Of a stretch of DNA of 64,000 nucleotides, positions 52,701-59,807 are shown one piece after another (within the stretch, counting starts at the first letter, position 1; every line of letters starts with the position of its first letter). The notes below the pieces were generated by a model. It was not told the DNA's origin. It did no database searches and saw only the letters and a program-made list of their open reading frames with translations. The DNA is from Brevibacterium picturae (GTDB lineage Bacteria > Actinomycetota > Actinomycetes > Actinomycetales > Brevibacteriaceae), in assembly GCF_900105045.1 (NCBI RefSeq), contig NZ_LT629739.1, positions 2,356,001-2,420,000 on the forward strand, given 5' to 3'. A program made the translations under genes and the position numbers.

Positions 52701-53653
52701 CCTCAGACTCTGCCTCGGCCCATAACGGGGGATCGCCGGGGCCTTCGGCTGCCTCCGGTGCGGCTCCTTCCGTTTTTCCGACCCTGGGCGTCATCGTCTC
52801 TGCGCTGCTCTTGGGCTCGGCGGGACTGTACGTCATCCTTGCCGAGGCGAGTGCCCCGACCGCGGCATTCCTGCGCTGCTGGATCGCTGTCATCGTCCTC
52901 GCGCCCCTGGCGATCCTCGAACTGCGGCGACGGGGAAGGTTGCCGCCCAAGGCGCTCATCGTTGCGGGCGTCTCCGGCGCTGCTTTGGGCATTGATTACG
53001 TGCTGTGGGCACAGAGCGTCCTCGACGCCGGTGTGGGAGTCTCCACTGTTCTCATCAGCGTTCAGGTCATCGTGTTTCCGGCACTGGTATGGGTCCTCGG
53101 AGGAGCTCGTCCGGGCTGGCTGTTCCTGTGCTGCATCCCGATCATGATCGTCGGCATGCTGCTGACCGGAGGCGTCTTCGGCGCCGATGAGGGAGCGGCG
53201 AACCCCGCCCGTGGTGCGATCTTCGGCGTCCTGTCGGGAATCCTCTACGGCATCTACATCTTCGGCATCCATCACTGCCGGAAGGCGGCACCGAGCTTCG
53301 TGGTTGCACCCGTGGCCGTGGGAACAATCGCTGCGGGATTGATGACGGCGATCGCCGGCGTCGCGCTCGGGGGTCTCGACTTCGACCTGGGCTGGGACGG
53401 CTGGGCGTGGATGGTGGCGCTGGCGGTCTTCGGTCAGGCACTGTCGTGGGTGCTGCTGAGCATTTCGAGTCCGCTGGTGACTGTGTCGCGGACGGCCGCG
53501 CTCATGCTGCTTCAGCCTCTGTCAGCGGTGGTCCTGGGTGCACTCATCGCCGGTGAACGCCTGCAGCCGGCCCAGTGGATCGGCGCGGTGCTGGTCGTCG
53601 TCATCGTCTGGGCCGTCGGAGGTGGGCCGGAGGCGCTGCGCAGGCGGCGGTGA
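52697..53653 (+). CDS. DMT-superfamily EamA-type exporter
   Basis: 318 residues, ten helices in two EamA repeats (for example GLYVILAEASAPTAAFLRCW and LILISVQVIV-type helices, second repeat TVSRTAALMLLQPLSAVVLG). ATG overlaps the aminotransferase stop. Coupling to an aminotransferase suggests export of an amino acid or a related compound (inference). Confidence 0.9.
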   Translation: MTSDSASAHNGGSPGPSAASGAAPSVFPTLGVIVSALLLGSAGLYVILAEASAPTAAFLRCWIAVIVLAPLAILELRRRGRLPPKALIVAGVSGAALGIDYVLWAQSVLDAGVGVSTVLISVQVIVFPALVWVLGGARPGWLFLCCIPIMIVGMLLTGGVFGADEGAANPARGAIFGVLSGILYGIYIFGIHHCRKAAPSFVVAPVAVGTIAAGLMTAIAGVALGGLDFDLGWDGWAWMVALAVFGQALSWVLLSISSPLVTVSRTAALMLLQPLSAVVLGALIAGERLQPAQWIGAVLVVVIVWAVGGGPEALRRRR

Positions 53654-53735
53654 CGCTTGAGTGACTTCCGGCGGCTTGGGACGGTTTGGAGCGGACGAAG
53701 CCGTTTTGGGACGGACCAGGTCGGCCCAGAAGAGC

Positions 53736-54095
53736 TCAGTGCTCGTGGCCTTCGATGGTGTGGGCCAGGGCATCGAGGATGATGTGGGCGACGTGGTCGT
53801 CCTTGAGTGAGTAGTAGGCCTCGCGACCGATCCGCTTGACGCCGACGAGGTGGAGGCCGCGCAGGAACTTCAGGTGCTGGGAGACCAGGGGCTGTGAGAG
53901 CTCGGTCGATTCGACGATGTGCGTCACGGTCGCTTCCCCATGGGCAAGGACGAGCAGCATCTTCAGTCTGGATGGAGTGGCCAGCGCCTTGAACAGGTCG
54001 GCGGTCTCTGAGATGGCTTCGAGATTGTCCTCGGGGTTGCGCAGGAGCTGCTCGACTGCGGCATTGACCGGGGTGGAATCTGAAGTGGAGGCCAT
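53736..54095 (-). CDS. ArsR/SmtB-family metal-sensing repressor
   Basis: 119 residues. Winged helix with ADLFKALATPSRLKMLLVL and recognition helix LSQPLVSQHLKFLRG. The C-terminal helix has D99-x-H101-x10-H112-x2-E115, the spacing of the alpha-5 Zn site of SmtB-type sensors. An inverted repeat starts 6 bases upstream of its ATG (54101-54119), consistent with self-repression. Convergent with the DMT exporter; no metal transporter is adjacent, so the CDF gene at 40276 is one candidate target. Confidence 0.9.
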   Translation of the reverse strand: MASTSDSTPVNAAVEQLLRNPEDNLEAISETADLFKALATPSRLKMLLVLAHGEATVTHIVESTELSQPLVSQHLKFLRGLHLVGVKRIGREAYYSLKDDHVAHIILDALAHTIEGHEH

Positions 54096-54100
54096 GGATA

Positions 54101-54119
54101 GAGATTACCGGATAATCTC
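54101..54119. promoter_or_regulatory. Probable ArsR operator
   Basis: GAGATTA-CCGGA-TAATCTC is a perfect 7-bp dyad immediately upstream of the arsR start codon. Position and symmetry fit an autoregulatory site. Confidence 0.65.
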
Positions 54120-54233
54120 CGGTGGACTCACGCCTGCGGCTGCAGCTGTCGTCTTCGAACTTGCGCTGAGCGAGACGGCGGTGGTCCGTCCGAGAGCGGT
54201 CAGGGTCAGTGTCGAGCATGCAGTGCTCACCGC

Positions 54234-54821
54234 TCAGCTCAGGGCTTCGACGTCGTCCTGGGTGCCGAGGAGGTCGACGGCCAAAGACTTCCACTGCCCG
54301 TAGGCATCAGGCAAGGCGGATCGCTGCACGGCCTGTGCTGCTTCGGTGGGACTCATCGCGTGCCAATCGTCGATCTGGGTGAGCCCGGGGTTCTCGATGT
54401 CCGGGTTGATTCCGTAGAAGGACTTGGTGGCGTAGACGGGGTCGTTGAGGCGCTCCGGTTCACCCCACCCCTGTGAAGGGCGCTGCTGGAACAGGCCGAC
54501 CGAGTCGCGGTCGCCCGATTCGAGGTTTCGCAGCGATGATTCCTGGAGCGCGGTCATGAGGGCGATTGTGATCGCCCGGTCGTTGAAGTCGCCGCCACGA
54601 CCGATTCCGATGATGAGTCGGGCATTATCGATCTGCTGCTCGGACAGTTGATTCACGGACGCCATCTGCATCTGCCTGATCGTAGTCGAACCGAATGAGA
54701 CCGGTGCGTTGATGATGATCACGGCGGCAAGGGCCAATGCCATCACAGCTGCTCCAAGACCGATCAGGGCACCACGAAGCACGGACCGGGAGCCGTTGCA
54801 GTGTCGAGTCTGTCTAGCCAT
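54234..54821 (-). CDS. Secreted or anchored transglycosylase-like cell-wall protein
   Basis: 195 residues. An N-terminal membrane segment (GALIGLGAAVMALALAAVII) is followed by a lysozyme-like region with ITIALMTALQESSLRN (likely catalytic Glu), RDSVGLFQQRPSQGWGEPE and VYATKSFYG, a pattern common in actinobacterial wall proteins. ATG 54821 is used; the longer frame to 54857 adds a Cys/Ile-rich stretch. No Shine-Dalgarno is seen for either. MtrA-like repeats lie just upstream. Confidence 0.75.
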   Translation of the reverse strand: MARQTRHCNGSRSVLRGALIGLGAAVMALALAAVIIINAPVSFGSTTIRQMQMASVNQLSEQQIDNARLIIGIGRGGDFNDRAITIALMTALQESSLRNLESGDRDSVGLFQQRPSQGWGEPERLNDPVYATKSFYGINPDIENPGLTQIDDWHAMSPTEAAQAVQRSALPDAYGQWKSLAVDLLGTQDDVEALS

Positions 54822-54825
54822 GAAT

Positions 54826-54893
54826 ATAACGATAATGCAACAAACTGAAGGATGCATGTATCCACGCCGTACTTTTTGTCACAGAACGATCAC
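54826..54893. promoter_or_regulatory. Two MtrA-like repeats upstream of the transglycosylase-like gene
   Basis: On the minus strand GTTGC-N6-GTTAT (54841-54826), and on the plus strand GTCAC-N6-ATCAC (54878-54893). Both have the 11-bp period seen at 7944, 30410 and 35203. The first sits only 5 bases from the chosen start, which would make the 5' leader very short or place the true start further in. Confidence 0.4.
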
Positions 54894-54995
54894 GGCAGTG
54901 AATTTTTTTGGGTGCTCCGTCGTTGAAGCGCCGATGTTCCAACTCTGCTTCATCGTGTGGAGGTGCGTCGACGCGGGGCGGTCTAAGATCGGGCT

Positions 54996-55232
54996 ATGGT
55001 TTTCATCAGGCGCCGCAATCCACGGTCTCGGCTCTTCGGGTGCTTGGCGGGTGTGATCGCGCTGGTCGTCATGGTGATCATTGTCATTGCCGTCGTTGCC
55101 ATCCTGGTCATCGTGGGCGCAGGCAGCGGAGGGCCAGATGAGGGACCGAGCGGTGCCCCCGCGCCGAGCAGTGCTCCGGCCTCAGGCAGCGCGCCCGCCT
55201 CAGGCGGTCACTGGTCGGCTGCTCAGCACTGA
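54996..55232 (+). CDS. Possible small membrane protein with Ala/Ser/Pro-rich tail
   Basis: 78 residues. Basic start (FIRRRNPRSR), one strong helix (VIALVVMVIIVIAVVAILVIV) whose core is here shortened, and a low-complexity tail of repeats (APASGSAPASGG). No clear ribosome site and no known family. It ends at the breakpoint of the GyrI-like remnant, so its C-terminus may be an artefact of that deletion. Confidence 0.4.
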   Translation: MVFIRRRNPRSRLFGCLAGVIALVVMVIIVIAVVAILVIVGAGSGGPDEGPSGAPAPSSAPASGSAPASGGHWSAAQH

Positions 55233-55239
55233 TGTTCGG

Positions 55240-55479
55240 CATCACTGCGTGGAGTGGAGGCACGACGTAATCGCGGCCCAGCTCGTTATTGCTGAAGATC
55301 TTCATGGCATACGCCAGTGGGTACAGCGTCTCGATCGCCGAGGTGAAATCGGGGGATGAGTTCGGGTCTCCGTGCCCATCGATCATGAGGTACTGCAATG
55401 GAGGCACGTCGATGGCGTCGAAGACCCTGTGCCTGGCCCGATAGCTGGGCAGTGTCGTCTTGAAATCGATCGTGTCCAT
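55240..55479 (-). pseudogene. Truncated GyrI-like small-molecule-binding protein
   Basis: From ATG 55479 the reading DTIDFKTTLPSYRARHRVF, VPPLQYLMIDGHGDPN and LGRDYVVPPL matches the N-terminal half of the GyrI-like family (about 200 residues). Similarity stops at about 55249, and the frame then runs through unrelated sequence to a stop at 55108. The C-terminal half, including the expected LWW-type segment, is gone. It sits beside the HEAT and MerR genes, so it may be a decayed member of that locus. Confidence 0.7.
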
Positions 55480-55545
55480 GTCCCATTCCGCTCCGGCAGG
55501 CGTGATGTCCCGAGTCCACGAGGCGACACTGATGCGGATCAGGAG

Positions 55546-55584
55546 TTGACCTTGACACGATGTCAAGGCCTTCACTGGTTATAC
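55546..55584 (+). promoter_or_regulatory. MerR-type promoter/operator before the HEAT gene
   Basis: CCTTGACACGATGTCAAGG (55550-55568) is a perfect 8-bp dyad around 3 bases. With -35 TTGACC (55546-55551) it would sit in a 19-bp spacer before a weak -10 TTCACT. Alternatively TTGACA (55552-55557) and GGTTAT (55577-55582) are 19 bp apart. Long 19-bp spacers with a central dyad are the mark of MerR-controlled promoters. Confidence 0.65.
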
Positions 55585-55597
55585 GGAGGTGGAAATA

Positions 55598-56311
55598 ATG
55601 ACCAAACCACACAACACGGAAACGACCACGCAGCACGTCTCCCAGCCGCAGATGGAACAGGAAGCCGTCCTCGCAGCATTGTCGTCGGCAAACCCGCAGC
55701 AGCGACTGCAGGCGGCCCTGTCCATCGGCATCACAGCCGAGGACCGCCACCTCGGCGACCTGATTCAGCGGTGCAGAATCGATCCGGACTTCTTCGTCCG
55801 TGACATGCTCACCTGGGCGATCACTCGGATGCCCGCCAAGGCGGCCGTCGACCTGCTCATCGCCGAGCTGAGATCCGATGTGCCGCAGGCCCAGAGCCAG
55901 GCCCTGCACACGCTGTCGAAGATCGGAGAGCCCCGCGGCTGGGAGGCGATGGATCCCGGGATCATCGGAACCGAGCTGATTGCTCATTCCGACACCGAGG
56001 TGGCCCGCAGTGCGTGGAGGGCCGCCGTGGCACTTGTCCCCGGTGATGACCGAAAGCGATTGGCATCGACCCTGGTCACGCAGCTCGGGCGGGGCGATAT
56101 TGAGACGCAGAAGAGCCTCAGCCGAGCCATCGTCTCCTTGGGTGAGGATCTCGTGTCAGTGCTCGATGGAAGACTGCAGGCAGAGGAAGAAACAGTGCGG
56201 ACACACGCCATGGCGACCCGGGACATGTTCACCGACCCGGACGCCGGTTTCGCTCACGCCTTGAGTGAAGCCAAGCGAGTGGTCGCACTGGGGTCCGAGG
56301 CGTCAGCATAG
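55598..56311 (+). CDS. HEAT-repeat protein, probable MerR target
   Basis: 237 residues of helical repeats (about 20-215), for example LSSANPQQRLQAALSIG, LIAELRSDVPQAQSQALHTL and LIAHSDTEVARSAWRAAV. No signal peptide or enzymatic motif. ATG 55598 has CGGAGGTGG 7 bases upstream. Segment FVRDMLTWAITRMPAKAAVD aligns by eye with RWALAQSGPEAVRHL in the MerR regulator downstream, so the two share a related domain. Function unknown; it may bind a ligand or macromolecule. Confidence 0.82.
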   Translation: MTKPHNTETTTQHVSQPQMEQEAVLAALSSANPQQRLQAALSIGITAEDRHLGDLIQRCRIDPDFFVRDMLTWAITRMPAKAAVDLLIAELRSDVPQAQSQALHTLSKIGEPRGWEAMDPGIIGTELIAHSDTEVARSAWRAAVALVPGDDRKRLASTLVTQLGRGDIETQKSLSRAIVSLGEDLVSVLDGRLQAEEETVRTHAMATRDMFTDPDAGFAHALSEAKRVVALGSEASA

Positions 56312-56339
56312 ATCGATTTTGGGAAGGGTCGACCGAAGT

Positions 56340-56373
56340 GGCGCTGCCGAGCGGGGCAAGCTCGTGCAGCGCC
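56340..56373 (+). terminator. Hairpin after the HEAT gene
   Basis: GGCGCTGCCGAGC (56340-56352) pairs with GCTCG-T-GCAGCGCC (56360-56373) with one bulged T, 29 bases after the stop. It separates the HEAT and merR transcripts at least partly. Confidence 0.65.
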
Positions 56374-56473
56374 GCGTGCGACACCTCGGACTCCTTCCTC
56401 AGGAATTCGGCGCTCTGCTGGTCGGGCAGCGACAGCGTGACCTGTCTATAGTGGAAGCGGGAGAGAGGTGCGA

Positions 56474-57529
56474 ATGCTGATCGGCGAAGTGGCTAAACGG
56501 TCAGGCGTGAGCGCCCGAATGCTGCGGCACTATGAATCGTTGGGCCTCATCGATCCCAGCGACCGCACCGCCAGCGGATACCGGGAGTATTCCGCGAACG
56601 ATATCGGGCGAATCTTCCACATCGAGGGCCTGCGCAAGCTCGGAATGTCGCTGGCAGAGATCGGTCCGTTGCTCGACGATCCCGGATTCGACCCTGGACG
56701 TCTGATTCGCGATCTGATCGAATCGTCCCAGCGACGCATCGCGGTCGAACGAGAGCTGCTGGCCCACCTCGAACAGATCGACCGCCTCCACCATGCCGAC
56801 GGTGAGGCGTTGCTTCTGACGATCGACCTCATGCGATCCCTCGAGTCCGGCGACGTCATCCAGCGGCACAAGGCGGCGCTGGGCAGCGGCGTCGACGGCA
56901 CGGTGCCTGTCGAATCCCTGTCCGAGGCGGTTCTCAACGAGCCCGTGCTCAATGCCGCGGGGGCCATGCGGTGGGCCCTGGCACAATCGGGTCCCGAGGC
57001 GGTCCGTCACCTGGCGCAGGGAATGGACGACCTGTCCGTCGAGGTCCGTCGCAATGCGCTCCAGGCACTCGACGAGATCCGTCGCACCACGGTGAAGGAG
57101 GAACTCGGGACCGTCGCCGAGGCGACCATCATCGCAGCCCTCCACTCCGGCCTCGGCGACACGGATCTGCAGGTTCGCAGCAGCGCAGCCCTGATATTGG
57201 GCCAGATGGGTGACCCGCTAGCGGTGTCCGACCTGCTCGAAATCGCGATGGACGGCCCCAAAGACATCGAAGCCGCCGAGGCGCTCGCCGCCTTCGTCAA
57301 CGATGCCCCGGACGAAGGGGCTCTTGCCGAGGTTGCGGTGCGGATCATGTCGGATCTGCGTCGGCATGCCCGGTCGCCGGAGCCGAAAGTGCGCTTCCGT
57401 GTGCTGCAGGTCCTCATCGAGATACCGGGCGCCGAGGTCGATGACTTCATCGCCGAGCTCAGCGCCGATGAGAACTTCGAAGTTGCAGCGACAGCGACCG
57501 CGACTCTGAATCGACGCCGGGATCATTAA
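56474..57529 (+). CDS. MerR-family regulator with a HEAT-like C-terminal sensor domain
   Basis: 351 residues, about 2-3 times a minimal MerR. Residues 1-about 110 are the MerR HTH and dimer helix (IGEVAKRSGVSARMLRHYES, ASGYREYSANDIGRIFHI). The rest (about 150-345) is a series of helical pairs like HEAT repeats: MDDLSVEVRRNALQALDEI, DTDLQVRSSAALILGQMG, PEPKVRFRVLQVLIEI and DENFEVAATATATLN. ATG 56474 has GAGAGG 6 bases upstream. A tandem HEAT protein gene precedes it behind a MerR-type operator. What the HEAT domain senses is unknown. Confidence 0.88.
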   Translation: MLIGEVAKRSGVSARMLRHYESLGLIDPSDRTASGYREYSANDIGRIFHIEGLRKLGMSLAEIGPLLDDPGFDPGRLIRDLIESSQRRIAVERELLAHLEQIDRLHHADGEALLLTIDLMRSLESGDVIQRHKAALGSGVDGTVPVESLSEAVLNEPVLNAAGAMRWALAQSGPEAVRHLAQGMDDLSVEVRRNALQALDEIRRTTVKEELGTVAEATIIAALHSGLGDTDLQVRSSAALILGQMGDPLAVSDLLEIAMDGPKDIEAAEALAAFVNDAPDEGALAEVAVRIMSDLRRHARSPEPKVRFRVLQVLIEIPGAEVDDFIAELSADENFEVAATATATLNRRRDH

Positions 57530-57538
57530 GCTTGTCTC

Positions 57539-59017
57539 ATGACCTCCGGAACCACGACGCCTCAACCAGGATCCGAACCTGGCCCCGAACGCTCGGATGC
57601 TCAGGCGAAGAGACGGCAGAGGCAGCCATTCGCGTTCCGGCGTCACCGTTTCACAGTCACCGGAGTCCTCGACTATCTCTTCTTCCTCTTCGGCGGAGCC
57701 TCGTCGACGTGGTTGGCGATGCTGATCCTGTTCAAGGGTTTCTCACTGGGCTGGTGGCAGGTGCTGACCCTGCTCGTGTTCTGGGTGGTGGTTTCCTACT
57801 TGGCGCTTCCCCGGCTGCATCGCATCCTCTCCCAGATCTACGTCCCCAACTATTTCATCGGTCGAGCCCGGACATCGGACGGCCTGCTCGGCGATCCGGT
57901 CAACCTCGCATGGCGCGGTGACGAAACGCAGATCCATCACGCGATGAAGGCCGCGGGGTGGATCCTTGCCGATGGCATCACGCCGGCTTCGACCTGGGAG
58001 ATCATCAGATCCACTCTGACCAGGACCAGCTACCCCAAAGCGCCCGTTTCGCCCCTGCTCCTGTTCGGCAGGAGGCAGGACTTCGCCTACCAGCAGGAAG
58101 TCGACGGCGACCCCGGGCAGCGTCACCACGTGCGATTCTGGAAATGCCCCACCGGATGGATGCTGCCCGGTGGGCATGAGGCGGACTGGCTGGCGGCGGG
58201 CACCTATGACAAGAGCGTCGGAATCTCGCTGTTCACGCTGCAGTTCACCCACAAGATCGAAGAGAACACCGATGTCGAACGCGACTACATCGTCGATACG
58301 GTGGCGTCGGCCGATGACGCGATCGTCGTCCAGCACATCGAAGACTTCTCCACCGGCTACCACTCACGCAACGGCGGCGACGCGATCATCACCGATGGGG
58401 ATCTGCCGATCATCGAAGTCACCGAGGTGACAACCGACGACTCCGACTCCCCGGACCGACTCGAACTGGCACTCGACGCGACCCAGATCTACGCCGATGC
58501 TCGGTCGGTCAGAGAAATGACGAAGACCCTGTGGCACAAGCGCCCCCTGCAGACGGTTGTCGGTGCCGCACTCGTTCTGGTCCTGCTCATCTTTCAGGCC
58601 TGGGACGTGCTGGGCACGGTGCTCGACTGGGATGGACTGCGGACCGAGGTCGTGGACTACAGCGCGGACATCGAAACCCTCGGCGACGAATTGGCAACAC
58701 AGATCGCGGCGGGAGTTCTCATCGGACTCAGCCTCCTCATCGGCTGCCTGCAGGTGATCGCGAGCATTTCCGTGTTCCGCGGCAGCAATCGAGCTCGACT
58801 CTGGATCCTCGCCTTGTCCACGGTGTCCGTGATCGTGTCGATGACGAACTACTTCACGGGCAACCGCGACCTTGCGACCAACATGTACGCGCTGACGACG
58901 ATTGCCATGCAGGTCGCCGTGCTGCTGTCACTGTCGAGCGATTCATCGCGCCTGTTCACGCGCTTCAGCACCGCAGAGCTGCGAGCCGAACGCCAAGATC
59001 GCGCGCTCGAAGACTGA
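57539..59017 (+). CDS. LssY-C domain membrane protein
   Basis: 492 residues. Two N-terminal helices (about 42-90), a soluble LssY C-terminal-type domain (about 110-270: NLAWRGDETQIHHAMKAAGW, SPLLLFGRRQDFAYQQE, AGTYDKSVGISLFTLQFTHK), then four to five helices from about 340. The LssY-C family is widespread but uncharacterised. It begins 9 bases after merR with no clear ribosome site, so it may be translated by re-initiation. Confidence 0.8.
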   Translation: MTSGTTTPQPGSEPGPERSDAQAKRRQRQPFAFRRHRFTVTGVLDYLFFLFGGASSTWLAMLILFKGFSLGWWQVLTLLVFWVVVSYLALPRLHRILSQIYVPNYFIGRARTSDGLLGDPVNLAWRGDETQIHHAMKAAGWILADGITPASTWEIIRSTLTRTSYPKAPVSPLLLFGRRQDFAYQQEVDGDPGQRHHVRFWKCPTGWMLPGGHEADWLAAGTYDKSVGISLFTLQFTHKIEENTDVERDYIVDTVASADDAIVVQHIEDFSTGYHSRNGGDAIITDGDLPIIEVTEVTTDDSDSPDRLELALDATQIYADARSVREMTKTLWHKRPLQTVVGAALVLVLLIFQAWDVLGTVLDWDGLRTEVVDYSADIETLGDELATQIAAGVLIGLSLLIGCLQVIASISVFRGSNRARLWILALSTVSVIVSMTNYFTGNRDLATNMYALTTIAMQVAVLLSLSSDSSRLFTRFSTAELRAERQDRALED

Positions 59018-59140
59018 GCGATTTCGAAGCCGGAGCCCGAACAGGGGCCCCTCGGCTGTCCAACCTGTGTATTCTGACTTCGACTGCACTTTGGCGGCGC
59101 AGGACCTGCCATCGGACACGGACCCAAGCGAAGAGGCGGA

Positions 59141-59677
59141 ATGACCATGACCGAACCGACATCCAACTCACCTGCACCCGCCGGCGAGGCCGCTGCCTCG
59201 GAGGCCACCGATGCCTCGATCTTCGACACGATCGACCCGGCGCTCAAGGTCGTCAGCGTGGACGCCGTGATCGCCGCCCCCGCCTCGGAGATCTTCGAGC
59301 TCATCGCAGACCCCGTCCGCCAGCTCGAATGGGATGGCAACGACAACCTGGGAGCGGCCGCTCAGGGGCAGCGAGTCACCGGTGCCGGCGGCTCTTTCAT
59401 CACCACTCTGACCAAGGGAATCGACCGCGAGAACCACGTCGTCGACTTCGAGGAGGGGCGGCTCATTGCCTGGAAGCCCTCCGAGATCGGCGGCGAGCCG
59501 TTCGGCCACAAGTGGACGTGGGAGATCGAAGCGACTGGAGAAAGCTCCAGCGTGGTTCGTCAGACCTATGACTGGACCGAGCTGAGAGACCCCCGGCGGC
59601 TTCCTCGCGCGCAGTCGACGACGTCGGAGAACCTGCTGGCATCGATGAAGAGGCTCAAGGCGCTCGCCGAAAGCTGA
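59141..59677 (+). CDS. SRPBCC (polyketide cyclase-like) ligand-binding protein
   Basis: 178 residues. Typical opening SVDAVIAAPASEIFELIADP, then GGSFITTLTKGIDRENHVVD and WKWTWEIEATGES-type strands with a final helix. START-like helix-grip fold; ligand unknown. AGAGGCGG is just before ATG 59141. It follows the LssY-C gene by 123 bases. Confidence 0.85.
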   Translation: MTMTEPTSNSPAPAGEAAASEATDASIFDTIDPALKVVSVDAVIAAPASEIFELIADPVRQLEWDGNDNLGAAAQGQRVTGAGGSFITTLTKGIDRENHVVDFEEGRLIAWKPSEIGGEPFGHKWTWEIEATGESSSVVRQTYDWTELRDPRRLPRAQSTTSENLLASMKRLKALAES

Positions 59678-59807
59678 AGCGAACGCCCTTTACCGGGCCA
59701 CGATGTCTGCTTCTCGCCGAGGCGTCTTACTGAGGCCAGGCATCTGCCAGGCGAGTGAGCAGCTGGGCGAGGAGAGCACCCGGTCGCAATGGAGTACTCA
59801 GAAGTAC

